From an uncultured Opitutaceae bacterium (GTDB lineage Bacteria; Verrucomicrobiota; Verrucomicrobiia; Opitutales; Opitutaceae): a stretch of DNA of 10,065 bases. Position numbers and translations under genes: made by a program. The stretch is from positions 1 to 10,065 of the forward strand of contig CALFNJ010000393.1 of NCBI GenBank assembly GCA_937902865.1, given 5' to 3'. Shown here piece by piece: positions 1 through 5,555 of the stretch. The notes beneath the pieces were generated by a model, which was given only the letters and a program-made list of their open reading frames with translations, did not search any database and was not told the DNA's origin. Each line of letters opens with the position of its first letter. The stretch's first letter is position 1.

Positions 1-792
1 GTTGCCGCCGTTGGCGAGGACCAGCCAGCCGAGAAGAATCCACGTCGCCACCAATCCCAGATAATAGCCCCGCCGCGCGCGCCAGGCGGCGAGAAAAGAG
101 CCGGACACAAAGGTGCGGTCGAACAGCAGCACGAGCAGGGGGGCGGTCGCCATGACCTCCTTGGTGGCCATGCCCAGCGTACAGGCGGCGATCGACAGCC
201 AATAGGATCCGGCGGGACGGTCCGATTGCACGCCCCGGACGAAGCCGTAAAAGGTCAGCAGAAAGAACATTCCCATCAGCGACTCCGCGCGCTGCACCAT
301 GTAGGTCACCGCCTCCGTCTGCAGCGGATGCAGCGTCCAGAGCAAGGCGGCGAGAAATCCCACGGGCAATGCAACGCCCGCGAAGTCCGCGGCAAGCCGG
401 GGCAGCCGGAGCGTACGGCGCATCAGGCCGAAGAGGGCCAGACCCGCGAGAACATGGATCAGCAGGTTGCCGAGATGGTAGCCCGTGACGCCGGTGCCTC
501 CGAGCGCGTAGTTGAGCGCGAAGGAGAGGTTGAGCACGGGCCGGCCGCCGACTGTGGCGCCGCCGGCGGGGGGCGAGAGCGCCTCCCACGGCGGCCAGAG
601 CTGCCGCAGGGTGGGGTTGTCGGGGATCGACTGGACGTCGTCGTAAACAAACGGCCCCGAAAATCCGGACGAGTAGGCGACCAGCGCCGCGAGCGCGAGG
701 GCCAGCGCAGCCACCAGGACGAACTGGGCGGAAGACTTTCCGGGCGCCGGGACGGGAGCGGCGGGAGCGGCCGGGGCGAGCGGAGAAGTCAT
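1..792 (-). CDS. TMTC-like multispanning membrane glycosyltransferase (GT-C type), 3' part beyond window
   Basis: Translated from ATG at 792 down to base 1, this gives 264 residues with no stop, so the gene continues off the left edge. After a Pro/Ala-rich cytoplasmic start comes a first membrane helix (about residues 22-41), then a loop with FVYDDVQSIPDNP (48-60). The acidic pair D51-D52 sits where GT-C enzymes keep a catalytic or metal-binding Asp. GRPVLNLSFALNYALGG (83-99), GYHLGNLLIHVLAG (104-117) and LHPLQTEAVTYMVQRAESLMG (154-174 region) are the landmarks I associate with bacterial homologues of the eukaryotic TMTC O-mannosyltransferases, which usually end in TPR repeats. Further hydrophobic helices lie near 105-123, 136-153, 172-186, 199-224 and 243-260. 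It probably transfers a sugar from a polyprenyl carrier to an exported acceptor; donor and acceptor are unknown. It is divergent from the TPR gene at 952. No Shine-Dalgarno site precedes the ATG. The family is fairly sure; the activity is inferred. Confidence 0.85.
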   Translation of the reverse strand, partial: MTSPLAPAAPAAPVPAPGKSSAQFVLVAALALALAALVAYSSGFSGPFVYDDVQSIPDNPTLRQLWPPWEALSPPAGGATVGGRPVLNLSFALNYALGGTGVTGYHLGNLLIHVLAGLALFGLMRRTLRLPRLAADFAGVALPVGFLAALLWTLHPLQTEAVTYMVQRAESLMGMFFLLTFYGFVRGVQSDRPAGSYWLSIAACTLGMATKEVMATAPLLVLLFDRTFVSGSFLAAWRARRGYYLGLVATWILLGWLVLANGGN

Positions 793-855
793 CGCGGGAA
801 AATCAGGAAAACGGCGGGGACGAAACGGCACACAGGTGCCGGAGGGAAAACGAGG

Positions 856-885
856 TTAAAAGTGGGAGGGCCGTCCCATTACAAT
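856..885 (+). promoter_or_regulatory. Putative sigma-70-like promoter for the TPR gene
   Basis: TACAAT at 880-885 matches the bacterial -10 consensus at five of six positions. TTAAAA at 856-861 is an acceptable -35 (four of six), 18 bp upstream. It lies in the 159-bp gap between the divergent genes, in a locally AT-richer patch, 66 bp before the ATG at 952. This is pattern matching only; Opitutaceae promoter rules are poorly known to me, and chance matches are possible. Confidence 0.35.
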
Positions 886-951
886 CGCGTAATAGACTCT
901 GACGTTGACGCTTCGGGGTGGGGCGCTTCGCTGCCAGCGCCCAAACACCCG

Positions 952-2343
952 ATGCCCGACACTCCGGTTTCCGCCCTCGATTCCCGGCAGGCCAAATTGA
1001 TGGAGAACGCGCGCGTGGCTTTGGCGAACCGCAATTACGACTACGCGGTGGAAGCCTGCGGGCACGTGTTGCGGACCACACCGGGCTGTGTCGAAGCCCG
1101 GCGGCTGTGGCACCGGGCGCAGCTCGGGCGGTATGAGGCGAAGAACCGGCTGCTGGCGAAGGTCGTGAGCGGACTCTCGTCGACGCCCTTCATTTTCAGC
1201 AGCGTGACGAAGGATCCGATGAAAGCGCTGCACAGCGCGGAGAAGATCCTCGCCGCCGATCCCACGAGCGCGTCGGCGCTGAAGCTGCTGGCCGAGGCGG
1301 CGATGGCGCTGGACCTGCCGGAGACCGCGGCATTCGCGCGCGAGGCGGCGTTCGAGCATGAGCCGGACGACGCGGGCAATCTGCTGCAGCTGGGCGAAGC
1401 CTGGCTGGCCGCGGGCCGGCCGCAGGACGCGCTGCGCACGGCCGACACCTTGCTGAAACTGAAGCCGCTCGATTCGGCGGCGCAGAATCTGATGCGCAAG
1501 GCCGCCATCGCGAAGACGAGCCGCGAGAGCGGTTGGGACGGCCTGACCACGGCGATCAAGGCGAAGGACGGGGCCGCCAAAGGATCCACTCCTGCTCCGG
1601 GAACTCCTGCCGCAGCCAATACCGAGGAGCTCCGGCATGAGCTCGTGGACGCCATTGGCCAGGTGGCGATCGAGCCCGAGCATCTCGATCACTACCGGAC
1701 GATCGTCGAACGCTACCGCAGCCTCGGCCAGCCGGCCGAGGCGCTCGCCTGGCTGCGCAAGGCGCGCAAGCTGCCGGCGGGGAGCGTGGACATGGCGCTC
1801 GAGCGGCAGGAGTCCGAGCTCAGTCTCGCGCTGCTGGAGCTGCAGGTGAAGGCGGCGGAATCCGCCCTGCTCGCGTCACCGGGCGATCCCGAAGTGGAGG
1901 CGAAAAGGACGGCGGCGAAACGCGAGCTCGCGTCCTTCCGGCTGTTCGAGTCGCGGCGCAACGTGGAGCGCCGGCCGAACGATCTCGCGGCGCGGCAGGC
2001 GCTCGGCCTGCTTTATCTCGAGCGCGGCCAGTTTGATGAGGCCATCCCGCATTTCCAGGAAGCGCAGAAGGGCTCGGTTGTCCGCACCGCGGCGCTGCTC
2101 GGCCTGGCGCGAGCCTACAAGGGGAAGAAGCAGTATGAGCTGGCGGTGGCCCAGTTCATCCTCGTCAAGGCCGAGCCGGGTCCGCTGGACGAAGCGCGGA
2201 AGGAAGTCATCTACCAGCTCGGCGAATGTTACGAGCATCTCGACCGCCGCGAGCAGGCGATCGGGGAGTTTAAAACGATCTACGCCGAGGACGTCATCTA
2301 TCGCGACGTCGCGGCGCGGATCAACGCGTACTATACGAAATAG
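952..2343 (+). CDS. Tetratricopeptide-repeat (TPR) protein, 463 aa
   Basis: This is a soluble, highly helical protein with no signal peptide. TPR-like helix pairs can be seen at about 14-46 (ANRNYDYAVEACGHVL), 107-138, 142-174 (GEAWLAAGRPQDALRTADTL), 246-272 (YRSLGQPAEALAWLRKA), 345-376 (LGLLYLERGQFDEAIPHFQE), 380-403 and 417-448 (LGECYEHLDRREQAIGEF). A low-complexity Ala/Pro/Gly linker (205-224) separates two TPR blocks, and 284-340 is a charged, possibly coiled-coil helix. The C-terminal IYAEDVIYRDVAARINAYY resembles an ending I recall in verrucomicrobial and planctomycete TPR proteins. The frame stays open upstream to 226, but that part lies antisense to the glycosyltransferase gene and is not protein-like, so I chose the ATG at 952. 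GTG at 862 is an in-frame alternative but would overlap the putative -10 box. There is no Shine-Dalgarno site. It is likely a scaffold or adaptor, with partner unknown. The adjacent TMTC-like protein is a possible partner. Confidence 0.85.
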   Translation: MPDTPVSALDSRQAKLMENARVALANRNYDYAVEACGHVLRTTPGCVEARRLWHRAQLGRYEAKNRLLAKVVSGLSSTPFIFSSVTKDPMKALHSAEKILAADPTSASALKLLAEAAMALDLPETAAFAREAAFEHEPDDAGNLLQLGEAWLAAGRPQDALRTADTLLKLKPLDSAAQNLMRKAAIAKTSRESGWDGLTTAIKAKDGAAKGSTPAPGTPAAANTEELRHELVDAIGQVAIEPEHLDHYRTIVERYRSLGQPAEALAWLRKARKLPAGSVDMALERQESELSLALLELQVKAAESALLASPGDPEVEAKRTAAKRELASFRLFESRRNVERRPNDLAARQALGLLYLERGQFDEAIPHFQEAQKGSVVRTAALLGLARAYKGKKQYELAVAQFILVKAEPGPLDEARKEVIYQLGECYEHLDRREQAIGEFKTIYAEDVIYRDVAARINAYYTK

Positions 2344-2358
2344 CGACTCGTGCCCTGA

Positions 2359-2462
2359 TCCGGAATTTCACCACAGAAGTACGGAGGCGCTGAGGGCATT
2401 TTCTGCGGCACGCTTTGAAACGGATTTCTCGGTGCCTCGGTGCCTCCGTGGTGAAATCCGGA
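2359..2462. repeat. Family A inverted-repeat element, copy 1 (104 bp)
   Basis: The element is bounded by TCCGGA on both sides (2359-2364 and 2457-2462). The left arm 2368-2394 and the reverse complement of 2428-2454 agree at 21 of 27 bases. Each arm starts with TCACCAC and continues as three degenerate 8-nt units (CACAGAAG, TACGGAGG, CGCTGAGG on the left; CACGGAGG, CACCGAGG, CACCGAGA on the right). The spacer (2395-2427) is asymmetric: read on the minus strand it contains GAGAAATCC and GCCGCAGAA, both also found in copy 2. It fills the gap between the codirectional TPR and hydrolase genes and could fold as a transcript hairpin. Confidence 0.85.
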
Positions 2463-2543
2463 GGTTCGTCGTCAGTTTAAGCGCGGACGAAACTGCTGGA
2501 GAAACAGGTGCCGGTCGCCATGGTGGGCGGCCTTTCCAACCCC

Positions 2544-3626
2544 ATGAATACCCCTCGTTTCGCTTACTGCCTGCTGGCCGTGCTCGGCGGCCTGGCTTCG
2601 ACGCGCGCCTTCGCCGGCGCGAAGGACAAGACCCTCGATATCTACTGGGTCGATTCGGAAGGTGGCGGCTCGACGCTGATCGTGACACCGACCGATGAGT
2701 CGGTCCTGATCGACAGCGGCAATCCCGGCGGCCGTGACTCGGCCCGCATCGTCGCGGCGGCCAAGGCGGCCGGACTCACGCGGATCGACAACATGATGAT
2801 CACGCATTTTCACGGCGATCATTTCGGCGGCGCGGCGGAAGTCGCGGCGGCGATGCCCGTCGGCACGGTCTGGGACAAAGGCATTCCGGAGACCGATCCG
2901 GACAACAAGCCGGCGTCGCCCTTTCCGCTGCGGATCAAGCCCTATCGCGAGATGAAAGTGGACCAGCGCGAACTGCTCACGCCGGGACGGATCATTCCGC
3001 TGCGGGAAGCGGCGGGCTCGGCGGCGCTGCAGCTGCAGTGCGTGGCGGTGAGCCAGAAATTCATCGAACCGACCGCCGCGCAGCGGGCGGCGAAGCAGCC
3101 GTCGCTCGGGGACGTTCCGCCGGAAAAGCCGCATGACATGGATATCGACAACGAGAACAGCGCGGCCTTCGTGCTCTCCTTCGGTGCGTTCCGCTTCTTC
3201 GACGGCGGCGATCTCACCTGGAATCTCGAGCCGAAGCTCGTCAGCCCGATCAATCTGGTCGGACCGGTCGACGTCTATCAGACCGACCACCACGGCCTCG
3301 ATCGGAGCAACAATCCGCTGCTCATCCGCGGCCTGGCGCCCACGGTGGCGGTGATGAACAACGGTCCGCGCAAGGGCAACGAAGCCGGCGCGCACGCGAC
3401 GCTGAAGGCGCAGACGACGCTGCAGGCGTTTTACCAGCTGCACCAGACGCTGATGGTGGACGCGGACCGGAACACCGATCCGGCGTTCATCGCCAACACC
3501 GATCAAAGCGGCGGCCCGAAGGACGGAAATTACATCAAGCTCTCGGTCGCGCCGGACGGCAAAACATACACGATCACGATCCCGGCGACGGGGCATTCGC
3601 GCACCTACCAGACGAAGGCGAAGTGA
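2544..3626 (+). CDS. Exported metallo-beta-lactamase-fold hydrolase (ComEC-C-terminal-like), 360 aa
   Basis: From ATG 2544 the protein opens with a signal peptide (MNTPRFAYCLLAVLGGLAS, then TRAFA|G, cleavage near residue 24-25). The MBL landmarks follow in order: strand plus turn LIDSG with D57; the zinc motif THFHGDH with H88, H90, D92 and H93; FFDGGD with D220 and D223; and QTDHHG with H249 and H250 near the end of the core. This layout is closest to the stand-alone ComEC/Rec2-type MBL domain, an extracytoplasmic hydrolase that in some relatives acts on phosphodiester bonds. The true substrate is unknown. An in-frame GTG at 2508 has GGAG six bases upstream and would add 12 residues to the signal peptide's N-region; it is the only start in the window with a good Shine-Dalgarno match, so it is a real alternative. 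The gene is about 200 bp after the TPR gene, separated by a repeat, and ends in a hairpin. The fold is near certain; the function is open. Confidence 0.9.
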   Translation: MNTPRFAYCLLAVLGGLASTRAFAGAKDKTLDIYWVDSEGGGSTLIVTPTDESVLIDSGNPGGRDSARIVAAAKAAGLTRIDNMMITHFHGDHFGGAAEVAAAMPVGTVWDKGIPETDPDNKPASPFPLRIKPYREMKVDQRELLTPGRIIPLREAAGSAALQLQCVAVSQKFIEPTAAQRAAKQPSLGDVPPEKPHDMDIDNENSAAFVLSFGAFRFFDGGDLTWNLEPKLVSPINLVGPVDVYQTDHHGLDRSNNPLLIRGLAPTVAVMNNGPRKGNEAGAHATLKAQTTLQAFYQLHQTLMVDADRNTDPAFIANTDQSGGPKDGNYIKLSVAPDGKTYTITIPATGHSRTYQTKAK

Positions 3627-3638
3627 GTGATTGCTGGG

Positions 3639-3661
3639 GGCGGCGACCCCCGGTCGCCGCC
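3639..3661. terminator. GC-rich hairpin after the MBL hydrolase gene
   Basis: GGCGGCGAC (3639-3647) pairs perfectly with GTCGCCGCC (3653-3661) around a 5-nt loop, beginning 12 bases after the TGA at 3624-3626. There is no U-tract, so it is not a textbook intrinsic terminator. A shorter competing stem (GGGGG 3636-3640 with CCCCC 3647-3651) overlaps it. Together with the inverted repeat just downstream it sits between two converging genes, which is where transcription should end in both directions. Confidence 0.5.
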
Positions 3662-3664
3662 ATT

Positions 3665-3765
3665 CGGAATTTTCACCACAGAGGCACAGAGACGCGGAGA
3701 AATCCTTTGGGCATCGCCGCAGAAGGCTAGTCTCTGCGCCTCTGTGTCTCTGTGGTGAAATTCCG
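3665..3765. repeat. Family A inverted-repeat element, copy 2 (101 bp)
   Basis: Arms 3673-3700 and the reverse complement of 3731-3758 agree at 25 of 28 bases. The outer ends are CGGAAT/ATTCCG-like, followed by TCACCAC and three 8-nt units (CACAGAGG, CACAGAGA, CGCGGAGA). The 30-bp spacer 3701-3730 shares GAGAAATCC with its junction and GCCGCAGAA (3716-3724) with copy 1, but in the opposite orientation. It lies between the convergent MBL hydrolase and SHOCT genes. Confidence 0.9.
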
Positions 3766-3783
3766 GCCGGATCGATGTTGTTG

Positions 3784-4275
3784 CTAACCCGCCCGCTGAT
3801 ACGCGCGGATCAGGTCCTGGACTTCCTGGGCGTCGGATTTCCACAGCCCGTTGATGAAGATCGGCTGGCTGCCGCCGGAGGTTTCGATCGAGAGATTGGC
3901 GAGAAAGAGGCCGTTTTTCACCCGGACGGAGGCGACCGCCTTGTAATTGATATGCTCCTCTCGCGAGCCGATGAGGCTCCGCTTGCGAAACAGCATGTCG
4001 CCGGCGGCGAGCGTGAGGGAGTCCGGAAAGAAGAGATTGCCCGCCGACCAGCGGCTCGACTGGAACGTCTTTTCCGGCAGCGGCTCGGCCTCACGCGCAT
4101 TCGTTTCCGCGCCGCGGCGGGATGAGGTGGAGGTGGTGGCAGTGTCAGCTTCCGCCGCGGTCTGATCCCGTTCATCGAGCAGGAGCCGCCGTTTGGCCGC
4201 GGCGAACTCCTCCTCGGTGAGAAGCCCCTCGGCGCGCAGGTCGGCGAGTTTCCGGAGTTCGTCGGTGAGGTTCAT
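3784..4275 (-). CDS. SHOCT-motif protein with C-terminal PH-like domain, 163 aa
   Basis: Residues 4-32 (TDELRKLADLRAEGLLTEEE, then FAAAKRRLL) are a clear SHOCT motif, the short C-terminal-type helix pair found beside many unrelated domains and thought to mediate oligomerisation. Here it is at the N-terminus. A polar Ser/Thr/Glu-rich linker (33-75) leads to a beta-rich region (78-160; LTLAAGDMLFRKRSLIGSRE, YKAVASVRVKNGLFLANLSI, then a final helix SDAQEVQDLIRAYQ). It reads like a bacterial pleckstrin-homology domain of about 80 residues. There is no signal peptide or membrane helix, so it is probably cytoplasmic. The start is ATG 4275, preceded only by a bare GAG. Its gene converges with the hydrolase gene and lies 222 bp downstream of the EamA gene on the same strand. 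The role is unknown. Confidence 0.8.
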   Translation of the reverse strand: MNLTDELRKLADLRAEGLLTEEEFAAAKRRLLLDERDQTAAEADTATTSTSSRRGAETNAREAEPLPEKTFQSSRWSAGNLFFPDSLTLAAGDMLFRKRSLIGSREEHINYKAVASVRVKNGLFLANLSIETSGGSQPIFINGLWKSDAQEVQDLIRAYQRAG

Positions 4276-4425
4276 GCGGCTCGATGGACAGCTGCCGTCA
4301 CCGTTGGTGGCGGCGGCGAAGGATGAAAGAGAAGGATGAATTAAGAAGCACGATCCACGACAGCTTTTCCCGCGCGAAGAAGCGAAGGAGGCGGAGATGA
4401 AAGTGGATCGATTTGCTGAATGTAG

Positions 4426-4471
4426 GGGCGTCCCCTGGGACGCCCGGTTTGCGCTCGCCGAAGCGGGCGTC
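4426..4471. repeat. Three-arm GC hairpin repeat (GGGCGTCC family)
   Basis: GGGCGTCCC (4426-4434), GGGACGCCC (4437-4445) and CGGGCGTC (4464-4471) are successive inverted copies. The middle arm can pair with the left arm (near-zero loop) or, through GACGCCCG 4439-4446, with the right arm (17-nt loop), but not with both. It lies in the gap between the EamA stop and the SHOCT start. It may be a repetitive element or part of termination for the upstream transporter gene. Confidence 0.6.
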
Positions 4472-4497
4472 TGTGAAGAATCCTCCCACCCAGGATT

Positions 4498-5391
4498 TCA
4501 GGAGGGATTGCTCTCGGTGTCTCTGTGCCTCGGTGGTGAAAAACCAGGATTGGGTTTGGTGTCGCTGAGCCAGACAGCCAGGGCGAGAAGCGCGCCGCTA
4601 AGGATCAGCCGGACGGGATCGGCTTTTTCCCGGAAGATGAGCAGCGAGCAGGCGACCATGAGTGGGATCTTCGCGTTGTTCATCACGGCGAGCAGGCCGG
4701 CGGACACCTGGGTGGCGCCGAGATTCCAGAGGAAAAAGCCCAGGCCCGAGGAGACGACGCCGAGATAAACCAGCACGAGCAGCCGGGTCGGGCTGATGCC
4801 GAACGTGGCGAAGTCGGTCTGGATGAGCATCACGGGCAGCGTGAGGGCGAAGCCGCCGAGGTAGAGCCAGCCGAAGATCTCGGGGTCGCGGACGCTCGGG
4901 TGCCGGGCGCGCACGCGGCGATAGAGGACCTGTCCCACGGCGAAAGCTGCGTTGGAAAGCTGCACCCAGACAATGCCGACCAAGGTGCTCTCGATCGCGA
5001 TGCTCTTGAACGTGACCAGCGCCGCGGCCGCGACCGCGATCAGCGCGGCCAACAGCGCGCGCAGGTGCAGCGTGCGTTCGAGGGCGTCGGCGAAGAGCGT
5101 GACGAAGATGGGGGTCGTGAGGGTGAACAGGGCCACCTCATACGACTGCAGGTGATGAAAGCTCTCGTTGTACGCGAGGTACATGAGGCCGAACTGCAGG
5201 GCGCCGATGCCGATCAGCGCGAGCGTCGCGCCCGCGGGAAGCTTTTTCGGACGGAGCAGCGGCAGGAAAACCAGGAGCGCCAGGCCGAGGCGGATGGCGG
5301 AAATGAAACCGCTATCGAATCCGATGAGCTGGCCTTTGATCAACCCGGGGGAGATGGCCCAGATCAGGGAGACGAGCAGCAGGTAAGGCAT
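4498..5391 (-). CDS. EamA/DMT-superfamily transporter, 297 aa
   Basis: This inner-membrane protein has about ten hydrophobic segments arranged as two EamA halves (roughly residues 1-137 and 138-276), the usual plan and length for drug/metabolite exporters. MPYLLLVSLIWAISPGLIKG at the start is the classic first helix with the WA..P pattern. YNESFHHLQSYEVALFTLTT near the end of the first half, and LGATQVSAGLLAVMNNAKIP in the second half, are the conserved DMT helix starts. An in-frame stop lies three codons upstream of ATG 5391, which settles the start; no Shine-Dalgarno site is present. Substrates of this family range over amino acids, amines and metabolites; none can be assigned. The last 14 residues (284-297, FSPPRHRDTESNPS) are encoded by a family A repeat arm, so the native C-terminus was probably replaced or extended by repeat DNA. 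It stands 164 bp after the permease gene. Confidence 0.9.
   Translation of the reverse strand: MPYLLLVSLIWAISPGLIKGQLIGFDSGFISAIRLGLALLVFLPLLRPKKLPAGATLALIGIGALQFGLMYLAYNESFHHLQSYEVALFTLTTPIFVTLFADALERTLHLRALLAALIAVAAAALVTFKSIAIESTLVGIVWVQLSNAAFAVGQVLYRRVRARHPSVRDPEIFGWLYLGGFALTLPVMLIQTDFATFGISPTRLLVLVYLGVVSSGLGFFLWNLGATQVSAGLLAVMNNAKIPLMVACSLLIFREKADPVRLILSGALLALAVWLSDTKPNPGFSPPRHRDTESNPS
4512..4539 (-). repeat. Solo family A repeat arm inside the EamA 3' end
   Basis: Read on the minus strand, 4539 to 4512 gives TCACCAC followed by the 8-nt units CACCGAGG, CACAGAGA, CACCGAGA, matching the arms of the two complete copies. It continues with GAGAGCAATCC, similar to the GAGAAATCC spacer junction. 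No inverted partner arm is visible within 250 bp on either side. The arm is in frame and supplies residues 284-293 of the transporter, with the stop 12 bases beyond. Confidence 0.8.
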
Positions 5392-5555
5392 CAGGTGAAA
5401 TCAGGAGACGGGCGGCGGGGGATCGGAGACGGGAAGCGGAAAGCCAGGGGCGGCTTGGCGGAAGATTTGTGGCTGCCTTCCTGGACAAGGAGGCGGCGAC
5501 GGAGAGGAGAAGGAATGAGACGCATGGGTGGGGTGGGAAAACCGCCCGCGCGCAC

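Noticed and set aside
226..951. In-frame extension of the TPR gene of more than 240 codons upstream
   Set aside because: It lies antisense to the well-supported glycosyltransferase gene and its translation is a low-complexity Arg/Gly/Glu string; GC-rich antisense frames often lack stops.
2472..3596. 374-codon open frame on the minus strand opposite the MBL hydrolase
   Set aside because: The translation is Arg-rich and featureless, while the plus strand encodes a signal peptide and full zinc motif.
2359..3765. Possible CRISPR-like array because of repeated CACAGAG words
   Set aside because: Units are 8 nt, contiguous and arranged as inverted arms; there are no regular unique spacers and no cas genes.
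4298..4489. Small 63-codon minus-strand frame between the EamA and SHOCT genes
   Set aside because: It crosses the three-arm hairpin repeat, has no recognisable start signal and shows no protein-like pattern.
4397..4768. Plus-strand frame of 123 codons overlapping the EamA 3' end
   Set aside because: Half is repeat DNA and half is antisense to the transporter.
5392..5555. Possible regulatory RNA or terminator between the permease and EamA genes
   Set aside because: The stretch is purine-rich with only short, non-contiguous complementary segments; I see no convincing stem, promoter or repeat in it.
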